From Cladocopium goreaui (lineage: Eukaryota > Sar > Dinophyceae > Suessiales > Symbiodiniaceae): 64,000 bases of DNA. Shown here one piece after another: positions 50,792-63,541 of this stretch. The stretch's first letter is position 1; every line of letters starts with the position of its first letter. Location of the stretch: positions 62,001 to 126,000 of the forward strand of contig CAMXCT020001755.1 of assembly GCA_947184155.2 (NCBI GenBank). Reading direction: 5' to 3'. The notes below the pieces were generated by a model, which was not told where the DNA came from, made no database searches, and saw only the letters and a list, made by a program, of their open reading frames with translations. The translations under genes were made by a program, and so were the position numbers.

Positions 50792-53700
50792 GTGAATCTC
50801 TGTTGCAACCCCTGGCGGTGGAGCAACCAGATGCCAGCATGTTTCCCTTGCCCCAACAAGCTCGCCATCTACCACCCTTTGGCACAGAGGTCCAAGGGGC
50901 CAAGGCCACCAACAAGTTCTGGGCCAATTGGGTGGTGGAAGAAGGGCGAGAACTGTTCCTTGAAAGAAACGCGGAGAACGGAACAACAACCCTCTTTTTC
51001 GTTTAAAAAGGACCCCAAGATATCCCAAGATGAACAGATCAACAGATCCGAAACCCAGGTTTCGTTTGGGGGCCTATTTGATATGACGGGGAAGGCATTC
51101 AAATCTGTCTTACGGTAAGGGTTTAGCTTTGATTTGTGAGTGATTCCAGATGGAGACCTTTGAGGATCCCATTCTGCGAATCCTGCAACCACTAGAGTCA
51201 CTAGAACCGGCCCAAGGGTTTCAGTTTCGGAAATTGCTCATCTGGACTGGTGCGTGGTCCACACCCCTAGGTCCATTCATCCCATGCCCTACGTGCTGCG
51301 CTACGAATCTTCCACTGGGGCACCAAACATGAAGGTCTCCCGCGCCAGCAGTGACGCACGAGTGGTGCAGTATGGTGATTCTGAGACCAATGGTGCCGAC
51401 AAGATCAGATATTACTTCTCACCCTTCGTGAGTGAGTTTGGCTTGTCAGCAGTGGAGTCAGCCAGCCAAGAAGGGCAAATCATTGTCAAAGAGGGCTTGT
51501 TCGGAGTTCATGCGGAGGTTCGTGGACCCAGCGGGACTCAACGCAGAATCCTCTTCCCCATCTACAGCGGCATGACTTATGTCTCGGGATTCTACACAGG
51601 TTTCACTCCGAAAATTTCCTCCGACCGAGCTTTGCTTGTGATTGAGCGTGTGAGCAATGGAATTTGGAGGCTCCTCAACAACGGAGGAAAAGAAGCCTGG
51701 TGCTTTCATCCTGAGATTTCCGAGCGTTTTTTGAAGCACAACATGTAGATTTGAAAGCATGTTTGTACTGGGATGGAACAAGCACTTAACCATCCATCGA
51801 AGGATATTTGATATCACTAATATCACAAATTTTCTTGAGAAACACACATACACATTTGTGAACGTCTACCAACCCTAGGGATGGGTCGCTTGAAAGCTGA
51901 CAGATCAGATAAACTCTCATAGCCTTGCGGCTTCAGGCCGGTTCCCATCACCGGTTTCCAACTTTTCCCCATCCCATGGGCCCATGGGCTTTGATCGCCG
52001 AGGAATTCCGTGTCTATGCCATCGATGCCCTTGGCGCCTTTGCCGATGCCTCCTTCGATTTTCACCCCGATGGCCGGATGACCAAGGCCTTTGAGGGCTG
52101 GATTCGCTTGGCTGAGGTTCAGGCGCCAGAAGATCGGGAGATTCTGGACTTCCATGCGGCAGCAGTTCTGGTGGATTGGCAACTGGAGGTTGAACAAGAC
52201 GGCATCATCAAGTCGCTTGGAGTATGGGAAGATTGGAACTAGTTGGAACCGAAAGTCTGATGGCTCAGACTTTTCCACGAGGTTTTTCCCTTTGGTGAGC
52301 TTAGTTTTGGGGATTGTGGCTCCCCAAGTTGGAATTTTTACCATAGGGGAATAGCAGTGAGAGCTTTGTCCCGGGCTTCAGGTACAGTTTCACGAAACAG
52401 GCAGCTGTTCCCAAGCAAGTCTTACACTTTGCCTATGCCCACCACCAGAAGCTCTTGGCGGGCAATGCGCAGGCAGATGCCATATGGATGTTTCCGAAAA
52501 TGGTGATATCCCAAAACCATTGGTTTCAAATTGAAACTTTAAAGAGGGGTATCCGAAATCATCCAAAATTAGACCGTTTTAGCATTGAAACTTTCAGGAC
52601 CAAAATGGTCTAATTTTGGATGATTTCGGATGCCACTATTCCAGAAAACCCTCATATCAATGAAGACATGAAACGAGTGGATGTTTGTATCAAACAGGGT
52701 TTCCTTGTGTTTTTTTTTATTCCTTTAGAGTTTTTTTCGACCGAAAACAACGAACATAAAGAAAGATCACCCTGGAAGATGCTTGTTTCTTTGGATGGTA
52801 GCGACTGTGAGCCCATCAGGTGGTGACAGAACTCACCCCATTGGCTCCGCCGACCAAAGGGCTGATGAAGGGCATTGCAGGCCGCAACCAGGGTAGTTCA
52901 TTGAAGGTGGGCTCCAACTGAAAGTAGAGTGTAACATCTGCTCACCGCAGATGTTACATCTGAAATTCGGTTTGTTTGAACATTTGACTTTGTGGAGTTT
53001 GTGGAGTTGTCCCAAGGTTAAAAGGGGTTCATCCGTATTCTGGGATCACCTTACATCCAGTGGTTTTTGTCAGACAGTGACCTGCTTGAAGCAGAAAGCT
53101 CCGAATGTCGAATGACGGATGATGGCATGTTGCTGTTGCTAATGCCATCGCTTTTTCTATAGCACTTTCTCTTGCTGCTGACGATGAATAAGAAGATGAC
53201 GATGAGGATGATTGACGATTGACGATTGACGGTCGACGATTATTGATTATTATACAATTATGTATATTATTATATTATATATATTATATTATATTGTATT
53301 GTATTGTATTGTATTATATTATATTACATTATATTATATTATATTGATGATTCTACATGTATTGATGATAAGCATCAGCATCTGTATCCCAGGTTGTGGC
53401 TCTTGACCCCGAAAAGTCGATGCTTGAAAGCACAACTGAACCAATTTTGGTGGGTTCATTCCCTCCCCAGATTTCAGGTCAGCATGACCCTCAGGATGAA
53501 TTGATGCAACCCACCCTGGGAGGTATCACCAAGCCACCAAGTCCATGTCTTGCCAGGTGACATGTGGCAGTTGCAGGTCAACGTTTCTGAAGCGCGATCC
53601 TTGGGTTTCTTACCAGCCAGCGAGCCAGATGCAAGCAAAGCGGAGGACTTGAAAGAGAAGGCGGAGCCGCGGGTTCAGGTGTGAAACCTCCGGTAGCTTC

Positions 53701-56700
53701 AAGGACCCAGTAAAGACAAAGTTTCGATTGGTCATGGTGTATTTTTGGATCCCGCTTGGGGGGTTAAAACTCTTGACTCACACGCAGGCATGTCTGACTT
53801 TTTGGGTTTCCCCGGGAGAAAAAATGTGACCGTGGTGGCTCAACTTTAGGTGCTTTCACTGGTTCTGGGTCAGTCTTTCCCTGCTGTAAAAAAAACCCTG
53901 TCCTGAATCGTCTGCTGACATGTCCAATATCCAACAGCTCTTGGATGTTCATGAACACCAGCATGATTTCCTGGCTTCAAGCTGGCGCCCCTTGCCCAGC
54001 AAAGATTCCAGGCCTATGGGACTTTGCAATTCTTCTTGCACTCCGATCAGTGGCGGCAAGCCATGTTCAAGGGCAGCTACTACTTCAGTGGCAAAGGATT
54101 TCAGAAGGCGCGACCTGTCCCCTCCCGGAGCCCTTGGAGCCAATAACCCACCACTTTTACCTGTCACAGGTGGCCTACACCTGCCTCATGTTGGAGAAGT
54201 ATTACGGAAGGGAGCACAGCCATACCCAGTCCTGTGCAAATTTGTTGCTCAGGCGGGTGAACGGGGGGTAGCTGGGGGAAATTTTGGGGTTGAAACCACA
54301 CTGCAGCAGTTCATCCGCTGATGGTTCGGGAGTTTTTGAGGGAAGTTCAAGGGGGTTGAGGATGATCCCAATTGACTTGATCTCTTCGGGGGCCACCAGC
54401 AGCAACCAGCAGTTTTAAACTAATGGATTCCTAATGGATTGATTTCATGGGACCTTGGTTCTAGATCATGGTTATTCTATGTTATTCTATGTTATTCTCA
54501 ACAAACATTGAAAAACATCCAACATCCTTTCCAATTCTGGGACTCAAGTGTCCCAGACTTGGATGAAGGAACATTTTGCTGGTAGAAACCAAGAATAAAA
54601 GGTGTTCCCTCTAGATATTCCCTTCAACCAACCCATAATGATACATACTAGTTGGTTAAGTCAACTTAAGTCCTCAATTGGATGTTTGAATCCCAATTTT
54701 CGTTGGTTAAATCAGTTAAATCCCATATTTTCTCTTTGTTTCGGAGTCTTGCTGAGGGGCTTCCAATGTCTCTACGCCCCGGGGCCGGCGCCGGAGTGCA
54801 ACGGTGCCCCCATCGGCCTCTACTACGACTCAGCCTGGCATGGCGTGGCCAGCCGCGAAGGCTTCACGGACACCGGTTGCAGGACGGCGGACTTTGGCAA
54901 TGCGTGCTACAACGATCATCACTACCATTTCAGCCACTGGGACTAGATCAATGTAAGGTAATGGTTGGGTAATATAATAATATACCCAAGGTTTATGGTT
55001 TATGGTAATGGAAACTCAGGTGTATGGTAATTGATATTACTATGATAATGGATTGGATTAACATGGTAATGTATGGTTAGTACTGTTTGGTAGTATGGTA
55101 ATTATATCAATGACTGTATATCTGGGAGACAGTGGGGATATACTGGAATGTAAGGTGGTGCCCCAGTTGCAAATCGTTCAGTTGGAGTATAACATCACTA
55201 GAATTTATGGCAAACATATCTTAATGGGTATTAATGGGTCTTATGACCACGAGGTGGTCCAGTTTGTTGGTTGATATTCAGCCCAGTATAGTTATAGTTA
55301 CCACACCCAGTTATATTAGTTATAAGCCAACTATGGGCACCGCCTTGCACTCGATAAGGTTTGTGTTGAACACAGTACGCAGTTCGAATGTTGGCTGATT
55401 CGACACCCGGAAAAATCACGATATGATGGTATACATCACAATGGACCATAGATGACAATAGTATCCTCACCCATTCACCGGGCTTCACCGGCTCATTTCT
55501 TGGTGATGATCCACGTGCCCTAAATCAGGTTACTTCGTGGTGTCCGCTGCAGTTTTGGTGAAGTTGAAGCCCGAGTTCGCCCAAAACACCCCGTTCGTTT
55601 CCTTTGTGGATACCTTGATCCGCGATACCGCCAATCCCAGCGTGCAGGAGCGCTCTTCTCAGGGCAACGTGTGTGTCCTTTTTCTAGGAATTTCGTATTG
55701 GGGATCGACCCAAAAAAGCATCCAACATATGTCAGGATTTTCAATAGGTGTGATGTCTTGGTCGACCTGAATGCTTTCGTAGTTGGGAGGGCTGTGACAC
55801 TTTTCTGGGTGATGTCAAGGGGACTATTTTTACTTTGAGATAGCCCCATACTATGGAAGATGACATGTGCATGGCCCTTCTCGCTTGATCCCTTCATCAA
55901 GAGCCCTGTCATTGGATTATTGGTGAAGTTGATTACCAATTCCCGTCATTATCAATGGTCATTATCAATGGTCATTATCAATGGACATTATGGATTTTCA
56001 ATATATTTTATGGTCAAAACTCCTTATCAAGCAGTACTTGTAGAAAGGCATGGATCAACTCGCCCGACAGGGGGAGTGTTCATGTGTGTTGACGCGCAAT
56101 CCTACGCTCTAAATAGTACCCCCCATAGATCTTGAAGTTAGTATTGGATATCTTAATCTTGGGAGCCCATATGAGAGATATTATGAGGTATTCAGTACTA
56201 TAGACTATAATATTGCGATATGAATCCTCATTTCAGGATGGTTAGACTATGTTAACCTCATGTACAACTATAAGGCCTTCACTGCGACGCCGCTTGAATG
56301 ATGGTGAATGTAAGGGTAACTATCCCCAATGGGTCAATTTCAGTCATCATTTATCCAGATCCATGTATCCATGCATCCCCATTGCAGGATGGTTAAACTA
56401 TGATACGTCCCCCCCAATCTGTTATGGTAAAACCCATTAAAACCCTAAAATCATCACCAGGATGGCGCATTTTTCAGGACAGCCACTTCCCGCAGTTCCG
56501 TTCCTTCGACTGGTTCGATCTTCACAGCTGGAGTCGTGGAGTGATCCCATCGGCCGATGGCAAAGATCAAGAGTCGACCTCTGAAGAACTGAACCTCTTG
56601 TGCCTCAGACTGGTAGCAATGTGTAGCAATGTGTAGCAATGTGTAGCAATGTGTAGAAATGGTTCACAGGTGAATTTAGGACTCTTTTATGTAGACTTAG

Positions 56701-59700
56701 AAGACGCTTTCTTTTTCGAGGCTTTCTAGAGTGCTTGATGTCTTTTGGGGGTGCCAAGAAACTGTGTTAGATAGGAAGGGATACTTTCCTAGTCTACGGG
56801 CAAGTATGGATTTGTCAGCATGTTTTGAGAGCTTGGCTTAGCAGTTTGGGAGCTTCAATTATTTAGAAACAACCCATATTTCAACCGTTGACTAGGCACA
56901 CAATGGTCGGGTATGATGCAAGCATATCTGCCAGCTTTCCATCCCAGGTATGGCATTCACTTGTGGGGCATGGTGTTGCAGAGGGAGCCCTTGCAGGAAC
57001 TGGGAAGCACCATGCTGACCCTGTGCGCTCTGACAATTCGGGAGTTTTTCCTGATGACAGATGACAACCCACACCATCCAGAGGACTTTGTGACAAACCA
57101 CGTGACAGGCGTTTTTCCAGGGTGGAACTTGAAAGAAGCACCGAAGCCACTAGGGGGGCCCTTCTTTTGCAACAACTCGTCCTCCCAAACAAACAAGCAA
57201 ACACACAAATAAACAAACATGTTCGTTGGTTTCAAGCATTTCTTATTTCCATCCCTGGATATCTCCTCGACTCGCTGGTTCTGTATTTTTATATTGATGT
57301 TGAAGTACCCTCCGGTAACCACGGCAATGGAAATCCACCTCCAGCCATGACCAGAGGATCAGCCCCATCCGGAGGCATCTTCTTCCAGAACAAGGTGGAT
57401 TACGCCACGTGGTTCGGCTGGCGATACGACTTCATCCATGGCATCCAGATGCTTCCTGTTAGTCCCGCCCTGTTGATGATCAGGACCCCCGAGTTCTGCC
57501 GCCAGGAGCTGGGGGCCCGGGGGGCTGGGGGCGCCTGGGGCTGGGTGATGGGGTTAGTGTCATGAGAAAAACCATGGCACAAAAAAAAGGTACCCATAGT
57601 TAGCCATCACTAAATGAATATGACAGAACCTATCATATGATATCATCTCATATCTAATACATTATGATATCATGTCATGGATATGAAAAACCACTCCCCA
57701 GGCTCCCCAGCTCGGTAAGTCCCCCCCCAAAATGGGGCAGATGCGCCCATGCCCAGGGTCGATTTTCGTACGTCACCTCTGGGGGTCTGATACCCGGTAT
57801 GTATGGATTTCTATTAGATGACCATAAACCACATACCCTCCGGTAAAGTCACATATGGAAGCCACGGGCCAGATAGTTCGATGATTTTACCTATGAAGGA
57901 ATGGTGATTTTCCAGTTCGCAAACTTTTACTTTACCACACAATACTATGTTTTGACCATGGCACATATGTTTATAAACCCAATTAAGTACAAATTAAGTA
58001 CAGTTATGGGTACCATAAACCGTACTTATATACATAATACTATAACTAAGTATAGTTATTGGAGTTGTGTTCACCTAGCTGTAAACCAGGGCCCACCTCA
58101 TGACTCCTGCTGAGGAGTGGGACAACGTTCTGTCGCGGCTGCCTCTGAGTCCAACGGATCCCTGGACGTCGTTGTTGGTCACTGGCACCCTGTCCATCAT
58201 TGAGCCGCAAGAAGCTTACAGCAGGCGCCGGGTTCGAGGCTTGAACCCCGGAAAACCAACATGAAGATGAGGGGTTCATGTTTTTTTCATGTTTCAGTAT
58301 ATGTGCATGTAAATACACATATATAAATATTATATATATATATAGTAACAACACTAATAATGATAATAATACTAATGATGATAATATATGATATATATAT
58401 GTATATGTATATGTATATATATATACACATCTTATATGTATGTACTTCAATACAGGCACACACACACACAGACACTTGAACACACTTAGGTGTTGAACCA
58501 AACAGGATCGGGGATTCCATGGGATTCAACAAATCAACATTCGCCAAGATGGGGAACTTTAGCAACCAAATCTAGGTAAGAACTTGTAATAACTTGTATT
58601 TTTCCATTTTGGGGCGGTTAAACTTCACTGTCTTGAAACCAGATAGAGGTCAACCGCCTGAAATTGTTGCTGGAATTTTCAGCGTGGGATCCCATAGTCG
58701 GAACCCCACTGGTATGAGAAGTGTTTGGGAAGCGACAATGGGAACATGTTATGGGGGTCCCTGAAAACACCACTGGAGACTTGGTGAAACAATGGGAGTG
58801 TCTACTCTTGGGTGATTTTTTTGAGCTAGTTAGGAAGTCCTTAATTTCAATGGCGAACATCATACCTGGCGCATTCAAGCTTAGATTCGAAAGGGCAGGG
58901 ATGTTTGCCATCAGACCTCCATTCCATCATATTCCTAGGCATGGAATGTTGGGTGATGTTACCACTGTTACCATGCAACTTGATCCATCCCGGTTCGAGA
59001 GGTAATGGCCATGGATGAAGGGTCCCCAAGTGGAGTGACCTTTTTCGCATTTCGTTGTCACCATGATTCACAAACAAAAGACCAATCACGTGTCAGGGTT
59101 GCAAGGTCCGCAATGCCAGGTTTGTTGACAAAAACCTCAACTTTGCAATAACCGATCTTTAGGGCTAAAGCAACGATCTTTGGTGCTTAAACTCTCCATT
59201 TTCTTATGCAGTTCCTTCCCAATTTGTTTGGGTCAACAAGGGTCAATGAAATTACTATAAACAAATCAGAAAATGACAAGACACACCATGACAAGCAATT
59301 CCAAGCCATGACCAAAAATGACAATGACAAAACATGAAGAAATCAGACAAACCATGACAAACACCAACAAAAAAGATGACCAACAACATCAACCAATGGT
59401 GTCATGATTATTACAGTATCCACATTAGATAATGGTAATAACAACCCTGACCAGAACATTTGATGTCATCATTTGTCCATTTGTGTCATTTCAGAAAATC
59501 AGATGAACATCCACCATTAATTTATTTCCATTTTTGTCATTTTTTGTCTCATTGTCAGGTTGAGTGCCATGTTACCGGAGCACATGGACGACGGCCTCAC
59601 CTGGGCCTGGGCCCTTTATTGGACCGCCTCCCTGGAGGCCGCCAATGGTGGTACCGGGCCGAGTCCCAGCACCAGCCTGGCGTCCAGCACCGGGTCCACC

Positions 59701-61766
59701 GAAGCGCCTGAGGCGGGGATGTGGATGGAGAATTTAGGAGAAAAACCATGGAAAATTGGGAAAAATCTAGGAAACATATAGAAAAATGATGATTCACTAG
59801 CAAAGAATGGGAGTTTCAGCTGCAGGGATAGTGAGAAAACCGCTAACCGATTTTTTCTCCATCATGCTCAGCTGATGTTCAACAGGCTGGGCAACCGCAG
59901 GAAAACCAGTTAGAAAAACAGTCAATGGATCTACGAATGACCGATTCATACCGATTCTTTCAGAGCCAACAACATCCTAATAACCCAATGTTCTGGGTTT
60001 GAGATGACTTAAGTATACTTGATAGTTGGGAAACGAAATGGTGATGTCCGGAGAGATCACTAAAGGGTCGAACCATCCCTGTGACCGAAATGCGTTGGTT
60101 GCAAACTATCCCCCAACTGTTGAAACCTCTTGATCTATAGGTTTTTGTTGATGGTTGATGTGCTGATCATTTCTGCTTTAATTTTTCCAACTTATATAAA
60201 CTTGGAATCTATTGATGATTACACGCATTGTAAATCCACGTTATTTCAACAATCTGTCGATCCACTGGTTGATCCTTGATTTCCGGAATCGGATGACGAA
60301 CAGTTCCAGGAAACTCCCATTTTATTGGTGAAAACCCAGGGTTCCTACAAACATTGAAAAGCAACCCAATCATTGCTGATAGTTCACAGCAATTGATCCT
60401 TTCCATCCATTCATATGCTGATAAAGAGATCCCAACTTATGCATTGAATATGGTCGCTGGATGTTGGATCAACCACATCCAACCATCTTCACGTCCTCCA
60501 AATTGGTGGAGGGTATCTGTATCACTTGTTGTTGGTTTTTAGATTTTTGATTAGATGTAATCAATTTCCGGCTCTGTTGGTGGTGGATCCAGTCGATATC
60601 CGATATCCTTCCGGGTTCCCATTTCCAGCTGTTATGGATACTATGTCACACGGATACAACAGTGTTACGCAGCGTCGCTATTGTATCATCTAGAAACCAT
60701 GGCCCATTTATACGTATATTAGAACTTGTGATTTTCCATAGCAAACTGTCAAATTACCGGAGTTTACCCCCTTTGGTTGGTGCTTGATACGTTTGATATA
60801 AACTCAATTATAGTTGATATACTCCCCATCTATGCTTGTCTAGTTGGCGGTTGATTTTGTCACAAGGGGGGGTACCCCAAATCATCCCAATTTTTTCAGC
60901 ATTTTAGATATTTTTAGGAAACTCATGGTGACTTGGGGATCACCCCATTTTGCAGGAGAACCTGGCCCTGTACCGCCTGGCCGTTGCGTCCTCCGATCTC
61001 TCCGCCGACTTCGCCGCGGCGCGGGCCGTGGACGGGCTCTTCGTGACCCGCTGGAGCCCAGTCAGCACGGAGCAGAACCCGTGGATCTCGGTGGACCTGG
61101 GAGAGGTACACGCCTTGAGCCATGTGGTGCTGTTGTGGGGGGAATTTTATCCCACAAGTTGCTGGGTATATGGCAAGGTTGAGTTGTACCGTTGTACCTG
61201 TACTTTTTTTTTTAGTTGGTTGAGTCGTACTTTTTTTGGGGGGGTTGAATTTCTGTATATATTGTATAATCGCTGTTTTGGAAATTGTTTTGGGTTCAGT
61301 TGGTGCTGAATAAACTTTCCGATTGTTCAGAGGGGAATCTTCCGGGTGATGTTTGGTTCAACCATCATCATGTTTTCTGGCAATGGAAAACCCACCTTGT
61401 GTGATCCTTCAACATGGTTGCTCCAACCCATTGTAGGCAAATGCTGGCCACAAGAGATCAAAACAGTGTAATTTTGCCTATCCATTTTTATCCCCTTGTA
61501 TTTGGGGTGTTGGTTGTGCAACCCTGTTCAAGAAACTGGGCATTTGCCGGCTTAGATAATCCTCTTCAGGTTATGTGTTGCAGGGCGCCACGGAAGCTGA
61601 TGCTTGGAGCAACTTGGCCGTGGTCGCGGGCTCTTCCGAGTTGTTGCGTTCCGACTTGCCGCGGCCCAGCTTTGCACGATGGGTGCGGGTGGTGATCCAG
61701 GGAAGTGGCGATCTGCGGCTTTGGGAGTTTCAGGTCAGGGTGGGGGGTATGGCTGGTTCAAAATAA
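50792..61766 (+). CDS. GH81 endo-1,3-beta-glucanase with C-terminal F5/8-type C domain
   Basis: Hydrolyses beta-1,3-glucan by family assignment. Approximate exons: 50792-50945, 51271-51699, 51937-52202, 52382-52502, 52820-52880, 53557-53678, 53982-54107, 54170-54252, 54757-54932, 55529-55641, 56478-56612, 56948-57108, 57375-57515, 58090-58224, 59559-about 59717, 60956-about 61141, 61570-61766. Landmarks in order: ATNKFWANWVVEEG, HPMPYVLRYESS, GMTYVSGFYTGFTPKIS, LHFAYAHHQKLL, PPTKGLMKGIAGDMW, SYYFSGKGFQK, GLYYDSAWHGVAS, FGNACYNDHHYH, FDWFDLHSWSRG, GKDQESTSEELN, NKVDYATWFGWRYDFIHGIQ, DDGLTWAWALYW. The Asp of YNDHHYH and the Glu residues of QESTSEE sit where GH81 catalytic acids are placed, so the enzyme looks intact. 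The F5/8C part reads ASSDLSADFAAARAVDGLF, PWISVDLGEVHALSHV and ARWVRVVIQGSGDLRLWEF. At least seven introns start with GC. The start codon and any signal peptide are upstream and unidentified. The stop at 61764-61766 is taken by read-through of the last exon. Confidence 0.9.
52551..52631. repeat. 30-bp inverted repeat inside a GH81 intron
   Basis: The left arm ATCCGAAATCATCCAAAATT... (52551-52580) and right arm ...AATTTTGGATGATTTCGGAT (52602-52631) match with one mismatch over 30 bp, spacer 21 bp. It lies in the intron between the 52382 and 52820 exons. Confidence 0.85.
52931..52957. repeat. Perfect 11-bp hairpin in a GH81 intron
   Basis: GTAACATCTGC - TCACC - GCAGATGTTAC. Short, so it may be chance, but it is perfect and in the intron after the 52820 exon. 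Confidence 0.6.
53245..53345. repeat. TATTA/TATTG microsatellite
   Basis: (TATTATAT)n and (TGTAT)n run within the intron between the 52820 and 53557 exons. Confidence 0.9.
57819..57910. mobile_element. Introner-like element, GH81 intron copy
   Basis: ATGACCATAAACCACATACC and CTCCGGTAA match the left end of the 16.53 kb copy (ACGACCATAAGCCATATACC). GAAGCCACGGGCC, GTTCGATGATT and GATTTTCCA follow in the same order. It sits in the intron between the 57375 and 58090 exons. Confidence 0.6.
58325..58480. repeat. TA/GATAATAAT and CA microsatellite
   Basis: TATATA, TAATGATAA and (CA)n patches in the intron between the 58090 and 59559 exons. Confidence 0.85.
60694..60765. mobile_element. Introner-like element, second GH81 intron copy
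   Basis: AACCATGGCCCATTTATA, then TTTTCCATAGCAAACTGTCA and AATTACCGGAGTTTA. The right-hand 35 bp match 16629-16663 at about 29 positions. It lies in the intron before the 60956 exon. Confidence 0.6.
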
Positions 61767-62315
61767 GGATACCCATGAAACGCCAGTTTTAAGCGAGAAA
61801 ATTAGTTCTTAAACGATGGGATTTTTGGATACCCTATTCTCAGACAAACCTATCTACTATTTGGGGTTCAGATAAACATTGACGCATGTTGGGCTTTATG
61901 AACTGGGTTTACCACATTGATTCGATGGTGGTGGCCTGGGCAGGGGGATGGTGAAGTCTGCAGATTGATTGGTTCGAATATGAGTGAACCTCCAAATTGA
62001 TTTGTTGAATCTGGAACCTCAATGATTGCGCGCGTCCACTGGCACCACATTTTCGTGGGTAAACTCAATGATCGTTTTGTGCGGAAGTTAGGATCGATAG
62101 TTTGCAGGTGGGTCCGGCGTTTTTCTACCCCCTGTAGTGTGACCAACCACTGAAAGGTTGCACTGCAAGTCAATGAAAAACAGTACCAAACCAGGTCGTG
62201 TTGGTGGTTGCTAGCGGGGGCATGAGGTGCCTGGTAGTTGCATATTTGTTCAACCATGCACGTGATGTGGGTGGTGGGGTGGGCTATTAACGTTCATGCT
62301 CACATGCACAAGATG
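61767..62315. other. No supported gene
   Basis: Unique sequence downstream of the GH81 gene. A minus-strand open frame at 61868-62257 has no recognisable domain and I do not call it. Confidence 0.5.
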
Positions 62316-62319
62316 TGGA

Positions 62320-62845
62320 TGCTACCTTACCAAGATACACAGTCACACTGTCTCGATGCTGCGTTACTAAGACCCCCCGTCTAAAACTTACACACTATCT
62401 CGATGCTACTTTAACAAGATCTTTCTCTTGCACTTACACACTATCTCGATGCTATGTTGCTAAGATCTTGTCGAGCACTTGCACACCATCTCGATGCTAC
62501 TTTAACAAGATCTTCTCTTGCACTTACACACTATCTCGATGCCATTTTGCCAAGATCTTGTCGAGCACTTCACATTATCTCGATGCTATGTTGCTAAGAT
62601 CTTGTCGAGCTCTTACGCACTATCTCGATGCTACTTTAACAAGATCTTCTCTTGCACTTACACACTATCTCGATGCTATGTTGCTCAGATCTTGTCGAGC
62701 ACTTACACACTATCTCGATGCTACTTTAACAAGATCTTCTCTTGCACTTACACACTATCTCGATGCTATGTTGCTAAGATGTTGTCGAGCACTTACACAC
62801 TATCTCGATGCTACTTTAACAAGATCTTTTCTTGCACTTACTTGG
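62320..62845. repeat. Two-monomer (A/B) 45-bp satellite, block 1
   Basis: About twelve 45-bp monomers of two types alternate. Type A carries CGATGCTATGTTGCTAAGAT then CTTGTCGAGC. Type B carries CGATGCTACTTTAACAAGAT then CTTCTCTTGC. Each is followed by ACTTACACACTATCT. The strict alternation makes a 90-bp higher-order unit; one A-A step (near 62522-62610) breaks it. Confidence 0.9.
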
Positions 62846-63541
62846 AGGTAAAAGTAAGTGGCGCAGAATACACTAGTTGTGCATGTACCTTGGCCCCCCA
62901 GGGGGGGCTAGGTACATGGCGCAACTCGCATTAATATCGCGTGCGCACCTGAGCCATCTTTTTGGGCAAATAACGGGCTACATATTTAGTATTCGGGGGA
63001 CAAGTTGAATCTGAGGAGCTTTCGCAACCGGGGTGCGTGCAGTTTGGTCATGCTTGCCACTGCCATAGATGGCGCCACTCCAGAAGCACACAGGGAAGCT
63101 CCCCATATTGCAGCCACATAGATGGCGCAACTCACATGTCACTGGCGTATTCATGTGAGCGCTCTCTCCAAAACTCATGCACATGTTCCACCAAATCGAA
63201 TGCACAGTAGATGGCGCAACTGGGCCACAAGAACCACGTATGTATCCGTACCATATGCATCCGTCCGTACTATATGCATCTGTTGACTGCCGTGGAAAAA
63301 GAAGGAAAGCATGGTGCATTTTTTTCCACAAATGTCATTACATTTCCGCAGTATGGTTTGCGCATTTAAATAAAACCTGGCATGCGTAGATGGCGCAACT
63401 CCCAGTGCGGTGCCATCTACCTTCATTTGGGCACATGTCAGTTTTTTTCTCAGGTTCTGTTCGATCCAAATACCGGTGTCCGCGGCATCTATTAAGTGAG
63501 GCTGAAAGGTGTAAGCGGTGCGTCTTACTTTGACTTCCATG
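62846..63541. repeat. Spacer with recurring GATGGCGCAACTC motif
   Basis: Variants of TAGATGGCGCAACTC occur near 62914, 63067, 63120, 63210 and 63390, in otherwise unique sequence between the two satellite blocks. No gene is supported. Confidence 0.6.

Noticed and set aside
62315-62934. Repetitive 138-178-codon proteins
   Set aside because: Translation of the 45-bp A/B satellite, whose unit is a multiple of three.
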